Positions 23,417 to 33,614 of a stretch of DNA of 64,000 bases are shown in pieces. A program made the translations under genes and the position numbers. The stretch is from positions 1-64,000 of the forward strand of contig NBAY01000039.1 in the NCBI GenBank assembly GCA_002794775.1. Reading direction: 5' to 3'. Position 1 is the first letter of the stretch. Each line of letters starts with the position of its first letter. The stretch is from Porodaedalea pini. Lineage: Eukaryota; Basidiomycota; Agaricomycetes; Hymenochaetales; Hymenochaetaceae. The notes under the pieces were generated by a model, which was given only the letters and a program-made list of their open reading frames with translations, made no database searches and was not told where the DNA came from.

Positions 23417-24666
23417 TCAGTGCTCGCGAGACTTCCTGAGTCGCAGAACGTGAGCGCATGGCAGAAAAAGAAACAATCAAGCAAATACCTGTATTCGCCC
23501 TCGGCTGCGACGCTGAGTTCTTCAATGTCGCCCTGGATGGCGTTCAATGCTTCCGCCGCGGCGGAATGATAAGCGAGCTGTGCCTTGACGAGCTCGTTGA
23601 GGTCCTTCAGCGGCTCTGGCTATGAGGAGGAGTAGAATGCACGATTTCAGCATCCAATTCCAAACAATACTCAGATTAGAAAACTAAACGCACGTTCTCG
23701 AGGACGGTTTTCATGAGGGTGATCGCAACTTCCGTCTTCTGCACAAGGTCGTCCTCGGCGTTCTCAACCTCGAGTCGTGCCTGCTCTTGCTTCGCGGGGC
23801 CTGCTGTCTTGAACGCCTGCTTCGCGGTGTCAAGTTCAAGCCGCGAGGCTGCGACGGCCTGGCGCGCCTTGAGTGCAACCGCAATCGAGTTGGTGAGAGT
23901 CTGCTGCCACGGCTGCAAGAACTGCGTGCGGATGGCACTGTCTTGCGCTACGCGTGCCGCCGCGATCTTGAGAAACAGATAGTCATGTCAATAAAGAGAT
24001 GTAATGAAAAACAAATGGGTTTATATGTGGTCGTACCTTATCCCACGCACCCGCGTAGTAGGTCATCGCTTTCGCGAGCTTATCCTCGCCCCCGGCGCCG
24101 TTATCCTGTAGGGATTTCGCAGCAGTCGTCGCCGCGCGTCCAAGTGCATGAGGAAGTGTCTTGTGCTGCACAGGCGCAGCCGCGACGGGCGAGGGGGCAG
24201 GCAAGTTTGTGCCCTTGAGGTTTGTCGCGGCGAAGTTGGTGAGTCCATGCCCGATGTTTGTCGACAGCTGCGCAAGCGACTCCTGAATCTGCGTCGGATA
24301 GTCGTATGACTCCGTTTCGTAGACTTTGGTGATCCTGGCGCCATCCCTTTGTTAACTTGTCCATATAAATCATAGAGTAAAGAGCACACTTGAGAAGAGA
24401 AAGGTGTGTCGCGCGGAGCGCGTCGACACGCGCCTCTAGGTCCCTGTACTCTGTAAGACCAACACCGATGAGCATAATTAGTTTCATACAGACTAAAGAC
24501 TACGTTACGCACCCTGTGGCAATTCGGTGATCTCTTCAGGCGCAATTTGTCCAAGACGCTCCCTGGTTGCCTGCACCGACGAGTTGAAGCCCTTGGCCAG
24601 TTTAGATGCAGACTGACCAATGTTGAGGCTCGCGAGGTTGGATTGTATCTTGCTCCAGCCTTCCAT
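23417..24666 (-). CDS. GVP36: GVP36-like BAR-domain protein, 311 aa
   Basis: Six exons on the minus strand (24513-24666, 24390-24450, 24037-24334, 23694-23966, 23489-23619, 23417-23435) join in phase into 311 residues. The protein resembles fungal Gvp36, a BAR-domain protein of Golgi and endosomal membranes that senses or makes curvature during vesicle traffic. Landmarks: an N-terminal amphipathic segment (MEGWSKIQSNLASLNIGQSA), YRDLEARVDALRATHLSLLK, ITKVYETESYDYPTQIQESL, then long helices with heptad-like Leu/Ala spacing (LARAMTYY-type region around AKAMTYYAGAWDKI, and EVAITLMKTVLEN). It ends LSVAAEGEYRKSREH. The last exon codes for only six residues and the stop. An in-frame ATG farther upstream (24741) exists; 24666 was chosen because it begins the conserved segment. 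Function is inferred from the family. Confidence 0.82.
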
Positions 24667-25040
24667 ATTGTCTGGCAGAAGCGGCTGGGATGACGGGGTG
24701 GTGGTCGAGGGGAAGATATACAACAGATGCAATAAGTACACTCAAAGCTGGATGATTGCGGTGCTCTGGGCGCCGTTTGATTCAAGCCGGCCTGCATTGT
24801 CCGTACATGACTAAGCAGCATATTTAGCCATGAAACAAATTTAAATTATATCTACGTTACAAGCAAGAAAATGCAGAAGATGCATGTCAGGTTCGGAGAA
24901 CAGGTCCAACTGAAGAGAATAAACAATCCGACGAAGCTATCAGGAGTGTAAGAAGGCGTGACCGCGTTAATCGTGTACAAATTTAAAGCAACCAAGATGC
25001 CGTTGAAACCACGCTCAGAAGGAGTCTAGGAGAAGAGAAC
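24667..25040. other. Intergenic stretch, no gene recognised
   Basis: This is the 5' flank of GVP36. No coding signal or repeat was seen. Confidence 0.5.
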
Positions 25041-25600
25041 TCCTGGGTGGTCGTCTAAGTATGCGCCGCTGATGGTTCATCCTCAAGCCAAGCGCCGCCA
25101 GTGCTGCCAGATACAATGAGTTGCGCGCCACGACTACGGAAGAATCTTCTCATCTTACTTTTCCAGGTGAAGCACTGTCACCCTCGCCGCGTAGGACTGA
25201 GCTCCTCCGGGTTGTAAAAAGGTCGACGCAAGATTTGATGAGGATCTGGTAAGCACATACATGCTGGCGGTATGCAAGCTGAGAATCTCCATGCGTAGGA
25301 GGTACGCTCCGTCCTCAAGATCCTCAGGAATTATGAAGACCCACTTCCGTACCGCGCCGACAAATTTTTAAATGATTTGAGAAAAGACATCTATAGTTGC
25401 ACGAGTCCCATTCACCATAAGTTCTCCTCTGTCCATAGTGTCGAGAGCGACGCATTGTGACTGTTTTGCTGGATCTTCACCCATGACCCGTCCTCGAAGA
25501 ATTCAGAGCATGAGCCATTACACTTCGCCAGGAACATGTAAGCATAGCTAGTCAAGATCTATCCTTTGGAAGGAAAAAATTAGAGCCTACGCCATGACAT
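25041..25600 (-). pseudogene. Relic of an AA9-type lytic polysaccharide monooxygenase
   Basis: On the minus strand several blocks fit the C-terminal half of AA9 (GH61) LPMOs, secreted copper enzymes that cleave cellulose. They are AHPGHVMA (about 25590-25565), YMFLAKCNGSCSEFFEDGSW with VKI (25525-25475), TMDRGELMVNGTRATIDVF (25440-25385), VRKWVFIIPEDLEDGAYLLR with MEILSLHTAS (25352-25265), and PGGAQSYAARVTVLHLE (25210-25160). The His of the LHTAS motif and the Q-x-Y of AQSY are kept. A cysteine usual after the QxY motif is Arg here. I could not find a start, signal peptide or the N-terminal copper histidine upstream; 25600-25900 has stops in every frame I tried. I therefore call it a relic. 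The family call is from pattern memory. Confidence 0.5.
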
Positions 25601-25970
25601 GGCCTGGATGGGCACTATACGCAACGTACCGTGTCATTCTTTTCAAAAGGCCTCCCGTAATGTCAGCCTCATCCTGCAAAATTGTGATGCTGCTTCTCAG
25701 AGATCAACTTGCACGAGTAGCGGTTTGATGTTAACCTCAGGTATATGGATCATTATGACCGATTCCCAGTTACCCACGACTTATATCACAGGGAGAGTAG
25801 AATGGACAGCCGGGCCGCAGAAAAGTTATTAAGACTCAAGCACTCAAGTAAAGAAAGGATATCGATCAGGATTCAGACGACTCGTCAGTTGGCAACTTGG
25901 CTTTTTCACTTTTCTTCTCCTGTTGACTCGGAACCGAGACGCAAGTGGAAGAGCTTCTTGATTTCGTTTA

Positions 25971-26819
25971 CAGCCATTTTCATAAGTCCTGCGACACGTG
26001 CATGTCACGTGAAGTGAGCCGCATCAGAGCCAAAATGTCGAAAAATTAGAATGAATGCCTATTTTCTCTGTAAATTCTGCACAGTACCCACTCATTAAGT
26101 ACTCAAAAAAAAGGTACGGTTCTCAGGAGCAGAAATATGTAAAATAGGGAGCAATAAATTGGCTTTGTAGGTGGGTGGAGATCAAACAAGTGCAGCTGGT
26201 CTGTTCTCTCACCCATTTCCACTGAGATTCAAAAATTATGGCTCCCCTACATCTATCTATAAAATTCTTTCCTATGACTTTAAATTAAGTATATGACTAT
26301 ATCAACATCTCCTGAAAGTTTGAAGCCAATCCATCCAGTATTCATGGTCCAGCAGCAAGATTTGTGTTCTACTCTGCAAGACCTGTTGTGAGAAAAGGAG
26401 GGTGGAAAGAGCTTGAAGTGGAACACAAATCTTGCTGCTGCACCATGAATACTGAATGGATTGGCTTCAAACTTTCAGGAGCTGTTGGTATAGTCATATA
26501 CTTAATTTACAGTCACAGGAAAGAATTTTATAGATAGATGTAGGGGAGCCATAATTTTTGAATCTCAGTGGAAATGGGTGAGAGAATAGACCAGCTGCAC
26601 TTGTTTGATCTCCACCCACCTACACAGTCAATTTATTGCTCCCTATTTTACATATTTCTTCTCCTGAGAACCATGCCTTTTTTTTGAGTACTTAATGAGC
26701 AGGTACTGTGCAGAATTCACAGAGAAAATAGGCATTCATTCTAATTTTTTGACATTTTGGCTCTGACGTGGCTCACTTCACGTGACATGCACGTGTCGCA
26801 GGACTTATGAAAATGGCTG
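25971..26819. mobile_element. Fold-back MITE with 0.4-kb arms, TA target site
   Basis: The left arm (25971-26369) and right arm (26421-26819) are near-perfect inverted repeats separated by a spacer of about 51 bp. The outer ends read CAGCCATTTTCATAAG... and ...CTTATGAAAATGGCTG, each flanked by TA (25969-25970 and 26820-26821). A TA duplication and CAG...CTG termini suggest mobilisation by a Tc1/mariner-type transposase. There is no ORF of a transposase, so it is non-autonomous. As RNA or single-stranded DNA it would form a hairpin of about 400 bp. Confidence 0.88.
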
Positions 26820-26868
26820 TAACATAAGGGCTTCCGCTCTCAGTCCAAGCAAGCACAATATGGATGCA

Positions 26869-27477
26869 CACTATAAGACCGGAAAGGGTCTAAATTCTCC
26901 CAGAATTCTCCCAAGAAGGGAGAATTCAAAGAAAAAATCACCCCTAACCCTGATAAGGGAGAAACCGAAGGGATAAAGAGAAAAAAGGGAGAATCATCCA
27001 GGGATAAATTAACCATTTTATATAGATATTTTTTCTTTGAATTTACATTGTATATATATGCATCAAATTTTTACTAGATTTTTACTAGAGTCAACAGGTG
27101 ACTATTATGAAAGGATAGTACAAGAGCTAAAATAACCTTCTTTTCTGACTACATAGTCTTCACTAAAGGAAGATATATTGTGGGTGTATTGCCTGAGTGG
27201 ATATAGCATGAGCTAGTCTTAAGTTATCTGTGAGGTTTGAGGTTCTGTTCCTCCTTTATGCATAATTTTACTACTAATTTTCTGTTATTTCTACTATGGT
27301 ACAGGGAGAAAGCTGGGAAAGGGAGAAAAGACCATAATTAGGAAAAATGAATTATCCCTGCCTTTTCAGTGTACAGGTCAGGGGAAATTTTACCCAGAGT
27401 CTCCCAGAATTGAGCAAAATTAGCTCTACACAGGGTGACCATCAGGGAGAATTTAACCCTCTTTGAGTCTCATAGTG
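26869..27477. mobile_element. Second small TIR element (MITE-like)
   Basis: The ends form imperfect inverted repeats of roughly 35 bp. The left starts CACTATAAGACCGG and continues to AAATTCTCCC; the right ends GGGAGAATTT ... GTCTCATAGTG. Further internal GGGAGAATT motifs recur in both orientations. No transposase ORF is present. The target duplication is unclear (TGCA on the left, CGCA on the right). The element is AT-rich and lies about 50 bp from the fold-back MITE and just before the LINE 5' end. Confidence 0.6.
27181..27262 (+). other. tRNA-like segment inside the TIR element
   Basis: The sequence has an A-box-like TTGCCTGAGTGG, a Leu-type anticodon-loop-like GTCTTAAG, and a degenerate B-box-like GGTTCTGTTCC. 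The order and spacing resemble a long-variable-arm tRNA. The B box lacks the normal GGTTCGA core and I could not close an acceptor stem, so this is at best a decayed tRNA or a tRNA-derived SINE head. Confidence 0.25.
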
Positions 27478-27615
27478 CGCAGTGGACCACATGAATGAAT
27501 ACAGTTACAACTTACAAGAGTCAGAGGCAGAGCGTTACCGGCACTTCTTATCTTCCTACCATCATCATCCTGACCATGGGAAAGTAACTAAACTGCTAAA
27601 CCTCTTTCTATCGCA

Positions 27616-29847
27616 ATGGACAACAAGATGTTGACCAGGGCGAAAGTGTCTCTACATAAAACCAAGTTGTCTTGTTCCCTTGCCAATCCCAAGGACCCCA
27701 CTAAATGTGAGGAGTGTAAATTGGATCTCCCCTACCACAGTCGCAGCTGTGTTAGCGGTGCAACCAAACTATGTGTCATTTGTGGCCGCGACAAGACCTA
27801 CAACCACAACGATGCCGTCTGCGAACATGTACAGAAGAATCGTGTTGATTGGTCTCCTGATATCGAGGCGGACGCTCACGCCGCTGCCCTGCGCAAACAA
27901 GGAGACCTTCCGCCGACGCCTGTCACCAAGTCTCAAAACTTGCTAAAGCACTCTAATTCAGAAGAGGAGCATACAGCTCTTGTGCCCCCTACGCACATTG
28001 ACGACACTATGGATGCAGACAACCTGTACATCCCCAATGAATTTGCCAGCCAGGCCCCTCAAGTTGACATCGATAACACATCAGAGGTCGAATATGAAGA
28101 TCTGGCGATCGCCAAATGAGTTTCCGACTCTTTCATGCATCTTACTGAAGAAACCATACATCATATGACCACTTTTCTCACTCAGCCTTCGTGGACCTCT
28201 CCCACGCCCTGGTACAAAGACCCTGTTTTAGCCGGCAAAGCACTGGTGGACATCGGATCTAACCTTGTAACGTGGATTAGCCAATCCCATATGTTCGATG
28301 ATGAGACCATCAAGGAAAACAAGGCCAATGAAGGTCTACAGGCATTCCATTCTTCCTACTGCATCCACACCCCTTCGTTTAAGCATGTCTTTGACGACAT
28401 TCAAAGTTCTGCCCAAGCCATTCGCAACCAGGAAATAGCGGATAATATGCACTCCATGTCTTGTTCCATTCAAGCTCTTTCTTCCCTCGTTACCAAGCTG
28501 GCTGATAAAACTAACAACATTGAAAAACAGATGTCTCATTCAGTATCTTCGGCTAAACCGCAGTCTTCGTCTACTAACCAAACACATGTCAAGTTTCTTC
28601 CAGATCCTATCGGATCTTGGTTTGTACACGACAACCGTTTCCCACCCACACCACCAATTGTCAAACAGCGTGTTCAAACCCCCAAGAATGGGAAGACCGA
28701 ATATGCTGCAGCGATTGCCAACACCCACATCTCCAGTTTGAGATATCGCATGAACTCTGAGGGCACGATCATTGCCCCTGATGGGTACGCACATTCTGCG
28801 CACAACGCCCCAAAGTCTGGCAACACCCCCACAGCTATTTATTACCTGAAAGTCGAACACATCGGTACTGACAAGGATGGCTTTACCACTGTTTCGTACG
28901 CCAGGGCAGCTCAGAAGAAGCCCAAGCCTATGCCCACTAAAGTAACCCGTACTTCCGATGAGCACCCTGATGGAGAAGTCTCGACTGTCCCCATTAACCG
29001 GTCTATTGGTTCAATCAACATACGCGCCTCTAACGTGAGACGTGTATATTTCTCACTCCCTGGGGATTTGGCCATTAGGCCAACCACCCTTTCGGTAAAA
29101 AATTCAGTACGAGCTGGCCTCAAGGGCAACCCTCAGTTCAAACACCTTGTCGTGCTCAACATCGAGTACACAACCAACAGCAACCTCCTAATCACGTTCA
29201 CAAATATCCATGCCGATTTCGATTCTAATTATGCGTCTTTGGCTTCTCAGCTCTCCTGCATTCTCAATATCAGCAGGGCTTCTCCATTCATTCCCTCACC
29301 CCAATTTAAAATGGTCATCCCGGGCGTCCCTGTCTTCGACAAGGAAACTAAACTCATTTACAGCGAGGCTGACTTATTTAACGAAATCTCTAACCTTCCG
29401 CAGTTTGAAGGCCGTGAATTCATGTTCCCGCCGAGATTCATGTCGTCAGTTGAGAAACTGAACAAACACGACTTCTGTAATGTTTCAGTTATTATGAAAG
29501 ACGCTAACTGCCTCTCTTTTGATCATTTCTTCCTGCACAATAACAGATCTGTCCCCATCTTTGGCATCATTTGCCGTCTCGAGGAGATGAAGGCGCGGCC
29601 TACCATTAATCAATGCGATAACTGTCATCACCTTGGTCATCCTGCCTCCAAATGCCGCTCTGTGGCCCATTGCACCATCTGTTCAGAGCCTCATCGTACA
29701 GCTGTACATGTGGCGAAATGCGCACCATGCACTGCCTCAAATAACTTACAGTGCAAGCACTTCGCTCATTGCATTAATTGTCAGGGCAACCATAGCGCCC
29801 GGTCGACTGATTGCCCCGCACGCTGCAATTATTGTTCCCCTTATTAA
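27616..29847 (+). pseudogene. LINE ORF1 (Gag-like) with one in-frame stop
   Basis: An open frame of 744 codons, including the final stop, starting MDNKMLTRAKVSLHKTK and interrupted only by TGA at 28117-28119. At that place the other copy reads Arg (AIATRV versus AIAK-stop-V), so a CGA to TGA transition is the simplest explanation. Domains: an N-terminal cysteine block (CEECKLDLPYHSRSC, LCVICGRDKTYNHNDAVC); a coiled-coil-like stretch around HSMSCSIQALSSLVTKLADK; a conserved core (VKNSVRAGLKGNPQFKHLVV, MVIPGVPVFDKETKLIYSE); and three C-terminal zinc knuckles (CDNCHHLGHPASKC, CTICSEPHRTAVHVAKC, CINCQGNHSARSTDC). Such proteins bind the element's RNA and act as nucleic-acid chaperones. ORF2 begins six bases after its stop codon. 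Confidence 0.88.
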
Positions 29848-29913
29848 TTGCGTATGATGGAGTCTATTTCTGTTTTTTCTCTCAACCTCTGCAATTCTGA
29901 ACCCACTTTCGAC

Positions 29914-30363
29914 TGTTAGAACTTGAACTTTCACCTTTTCTTTTATTTCCCCTTTCACCTTTTCTTTTATTTCCCCTTTCACCATTTCTTTTCTTTTAAT
30001 CGTCCCTTTTCATTATATTTAATCATCTTTCCAATCACTTCCCACACTCCATCCACATAACCTTCATTTGTTCCATTCTGTTTGCTTATGTAACATTAGG
30101 TAATATAGTCTCACGGTTGTCGCTATATAAGGTCTCAGGAATCGCATGAACTCCTTGTTCTGCTTTTCCTCTTACCTCCACGACGACCTAGGTGAGGCTT
30201 GTCCCCCTTGTATTAGTTTAGTCTTGTATTAATCCTCTTACCTCCGTGACGACCTAGCCTGAGTAAAGCGTGTCCCGAGTCTCCGCTCGAGTATAGTACG
30301 TCCCAGACGACAGTCAGCCGAGGCCTGCCCAGTCCGAGTCGTCTCCCGGACTCCCACCTAACA
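29914..30363 (+). repeat. Solo LTR of the chromovirus family, inside LINE endonuclease
   Basis: This 450-bp LTR begins TGTTAGAACTTGAAC and ends CTCCCACCTAACA. It has a perfect 5-bp duplication TCGAC at 29909-29913 and 30364-30368. It is more diverged from the full element's LTRs than those are from each other, and has an extra duplicated TTTCACC...TTTATTTCCCC stretch near its start. LINE coding resumes directly after the second TCGAC. Confidence 0.93.
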
Positions 30364-31362
30364 TCGACTTCCTTCTTTGTGCCTTTTCATCCACCCATCC
30401 CAGCCCAGATATTTTATGTTTCCAGGAAATCCCTATTGTTCATCATTTCGCTCCTTCAAAAGTTTCTGCCCGTGGTTCCTTGGTCTATTATACCCGGAAC
30501 TCCCAGCCCTATATCGCATTTCTGCCTGCCTGCTCGGGCAAACCCAGGTGCTGTACATTCGTACATCCTTGTATCATTCAACGAGTCTCCATGCATTACC
30601 CTTCCTCCACTTCTCCCAACATTTCAGTCATTTCAATCTCTCGGGGTGACTTATCCCCTATTTTCCTATAGAACATTTATAATTCACCATCTTTACACAA
30701 GTTTGAAGACCCTTTCCCTACTCTTCACTCTCCTTCACATATTTTCATGGGCGACTTTAACCGCCATTCTGAACTTTGGTCCTTCCCCAAACAATCTGCT
30801 TACTTTTATCGTTCTCAATGCCTCATTGACTGGATCAATGAAAACAATCTTTCAGTTTGTAACCCCCCTGATCAACCCACCTATTTCAATTGTTCCAACA
30901 ATTCCAGATCGATCATCAATTTGGTGATTGCTTCTTCTGATCTCGCTCCCCAACTCCTGGAATCAGTTTTGATTTCTGACCCGTCTCTTGACATTTCTTC
31001 TGACCATTTCACCATACGGTTTTCTTTCGATATCAACTTTTTAGCTTCCCTTTCTCAACCTCCCCTTCGCACCATTCATTCTCGTGATCTGCCGGCTTTT
31101 GTGACTGAGTTTTGCCAGTCCAAGCTTTTTTCCTTTTCCCTAGCGGATGTCCATACTCCAGAGGCACTGGACGCGCTATTATTTAACTTTCAATCCTCTT
31201 TCTCTGGTTTTGCTTCTTCTTTCCTTCAAAAACGCAAGCCACGTACCTACTTTGGCCCAAACACCTGGTGGTCGGAGGCCTGTTCTCAGCTTTACCGTGC
31301 CCATTGCTGCAATCCCAGTCTGGAATCACATAAAACCCTTGACATCGAGATTACTTGCACTA

Positions 31363-31802
31363 TGTTAGGACTCGAACTTTCACCTTTTCTTTTATTTACC
31401 TTTTACCATTTCTTTTCTTTTAACCACTCCTTTTCATTATATTTAATTGTCTTTTCAATCATTTCCCACACCCCTTTCACATGACCTTCATTTGTTCCAT
31501 TCCGCTCCCTTGATGTAATCTTAGACAATAAGGCAACCGGTTCTCATGAGGTGATCACTGTATATAAGGAAGAGGAATCGCATCTGAACACCTGTTCTGC
31601 TTTTCCTCTTACCTCTGTGACGACCTAGGTGAGACCGTGTCCCCCTCCTGTAGTAGAGTACATTGTATTAATCCTCTTACCTCCGTGACGACCTAGCCTG
31701 AGTATAGCGTGTCCCGAGTCCCTGCTCGAGTATAGCACGTCCCAGACAACAGTCAGCCGAGGCCTGCCCAGTCCGAGTCGTCTCCCGGACTCCCGCCTAA
31801 CA
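31363..31802 (+). repeat. 5' LTR
   Basis: 440 bp. It contains a TATATAAG promoter motif at 31561-31568. Downstream is a near-direct repeat of the unit CCTCTTACCTCCGTGACGAC about 65 bp apart (from about 31605 and 31672). It differs from the 3' LTR at four positions by eye. Confidence 0.95.
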
Positions 31803-32390
31803 TAAAAGCAGAACCTCACCCAGGCTCATCCCCAGCGTACGTCGTCGCTGTCGACTCGCCTTCACTCGGTCTAGAGGAGCGCTCCCCTCGAAGGACTTGA
31901 CATGTAAACCCCCTGAACGACAAACCCTCAACCCTGCCTGGACGTTTTCGGACATTCGTGTATTACGAAAACATTGCAACCGACTTTTCCCGGCCCTGGC
32001 TCTCCGAATTAGCCTCTGGTGGAGCACGCACCTGACGTGGACGTGGGTAACCAGACGAGTACAAACTTCGACAACAATCTCGTTTGTGATCTCGCTCGGA
32101 TCCTACCGCCTTGTTATCAACTTCACTGACGAACCTGTTCAATGTTGGCGTAATCCCGGTTCGAACGCACAGCCAATCCCCGTCCCTCCGCCAACGTCAA
32201 GATAGATCTTACCGATGAACAGCGATGGGCCCTTCCTGCATCAGCCCGTTGGAATCCAGACCGACCAAGCTACGTCGCAACCAACAATAGCGGCGTCACT
32301 CACGACATCTGGTGGAGTGAAGTCCGGCACGGCTGGTATTCGTCAGACGAACGAGGAAGGAGAGCCAGGTGGCCCCCAGCCGTTCCATCA

Positions 32391-33596
32391 TTGCCTGCGC
32401 CATCGACGTCTACAGTCAACCTACCGCCGACCCCAGGTCCTTACCGCGAGACTACCAGGGACCCCTCACCGCCGACTCCCCCAGAACCTTCGACACCCGC
32501 ACCTGAACCCACAATGTCAACAGAAGGTTTCAGCCAACATCAGATGGCGCAGATCGCGGCCATCGTCACAAGTGCCTTTACCCATCAGGCAAATAACGCC
32601 CCAGCACCGGTCGCGGCAGCTAACCCCCCGACCCCCACCATCGACGTTGCCCGGCCATGGGAATTCACTGGCGGCGATGACTATCTAGACTTCAAGCGTG
32701 AGGTCCTCCTCTTCGTCTCAGCCAACCCAAACAGATACCCCACGTCGGAAAGCAAAATCTACGTTGCGCTCTCCTACCTCAAGGGTGGTAATGCAGCGAC
32801 GTGGGCGCAGAATTATGTAGAGGAATCAACGACGGCCGGCATCATAACCTTCACCGACAGCTGGATAAGATTCCAAGAGCGCCTGGATGCCTCGTTCGAC
32901 GATCCGAACCAAAAGGAAAAGGCGCTGGCGAAATTTCGGACCAAGGTGCAGAAGGATCTTACCGCCGATGAGTTCTTCCAGGATCTCGATGTCGTCATCA
33001 CAAGAGCGGGTTTAACGGACGACAGCATCATCTGTGATCGACTAAAACAGGCAATGAACATTGAAGTGGTGAGAGGGGTACTACGGTCAACGCCAGTCCC
33101 AACGACGTATGAAGACTGGAAAAAGAAAGCGATAGAAATTGACCGGGGCGAACAACAAATTCGCGCCATCCAACGAGGCCACGCCTTCCCACCCCCTCCA
33201 CGCCCGCAGCAGCAACATGGACCCCCAGCTCGTCGCCAGGTGACCACCCCCCATGTTGACAAATGCGATGCGATGGGCATCACGTTCAGAGGAGCTGGCC
33301 AGCCAATGGACGTCTCTATGAATGAGGCGCAATGCCGACGAGCGTGCTGGATATGTGGCCAACTCGGTCACTTCAAGGACGCGTGCCCGCAAGGGAAGAC
33401 AATTGTGCAGCGAATGCTGCAGATGATGGCACCCGGTGAACGTCGCCTCCTCACCGATGAACTAGGAGCGATGAAAGAATCGGCATTCGAGGAAGTCATA
33501 GACACTCGGAGGTCGACTGTGGAGGACTATGTGGAGGAAGAAGGTGATGACAAAGAGGTCGTCGACTCGCAGGGTTTTGCGAGTGGTCAGGCGTAG
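32391..33596 (+). CDS. Chromovirus Gag
   Basis: An open frame of 401 residues encoding the structural Gag protein that forms the virus-like particle and binds genomic RNA. A Pro-rich N-terminus leads to the capsid-like region (PWEFTGGDDYLDFKREVLLF, YVALSYLKGGNAATWAQNYV, TADEFFQDLDVVITRAGL), which fits the retrotransposon gag family. One zinc knuckle, CWICGQLGHFKDAC, is near residues 318-331. The C-terminus is acidic. The ATG at 32391 is the first in frame; ATG 32514 (MSTEGFSQHQ) is an alternative start closer to the conserved part. The TAG at 33594-33596 lies just past the slippery site, so most ribosomes would stop here and give an excess of Gag over Gag-Pol. Confidence 0.9.
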   Translation: MPAPSTSTVNLPPTPGPYRETTRDPSPPTPPEPSTPAPEPTMSTEGFSQHQMAQIAAIVTSAFTHQANNAPAPVAAANPPTPTIDVARPWEFTGGDDYLDFKREVLLFVSANPNRYPTSESKIYVALSYLKGGNAATWAQNYVEESTTAGIITFTDSWIRFQERLDASFDDPNQKEKALAKFRTKVQKDLTADEFFQDLDVVITRAGLTDDSIICDRLKQAMNIEVVRGVLRSTPVPTTYEDWKKKAIEIDRGEQQIRAIQRGHAFPPPPRPQQQHGPPARRQVTTPHVDKCDAMGITFRGAGQPMDVSMNEAQCRRACWICGQLGHFKDACPQGKTIVQRMLQMMAPGERRLLTDELGAMKESAFEEVIDTRRSTVEDYVEEEGDDKEVVDSQGFASGQA

Positions 33597-33614
33597 TCAC
33601 TGGGACGACTGACC
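33572..33614 (+). promoter_or_regulatory. -1 programmed ribosomal frameshift cassette joining gag to pol
   Basis: The heptamer GGGTTTT (33572-33578) is read in the gag frame as G GGT TTT, exactly the X XXY YYZ layout. A spacer of six bases follows. Then a stem pairs GGTCAG (33585-33590) with CTGACC (33609-33614), extended by CGT/ACG after one mismatch, with a loop of about ten bases. Slipping back one base moves the ribosome into the pol frame, which is open from just upstream of the heptamer and has no ATG until 33761. Confidence 0.8.

Noticed and set aside
24063..24821. Minus-strand open frame of 252 codons
   Set aside because: A different frame of the GVP36 exons and introns. The spliced model matches the BAR family and closes in phase, while this one has no motif.
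31803..31820. Primer-binding site complementary to initiator tRNA-Met
   Set aside because: The sequence after the 5' LTR matches the usual motif only weakly, so no call is made.
32215..32688. Open frame of 157 codons before and overlapping gag
   Set aside because: It is in another frame from Gag, has biased Pro/Arg/Gln content, and ends inside gag. It is best explained as a shadow of the Pro-rich coding start.
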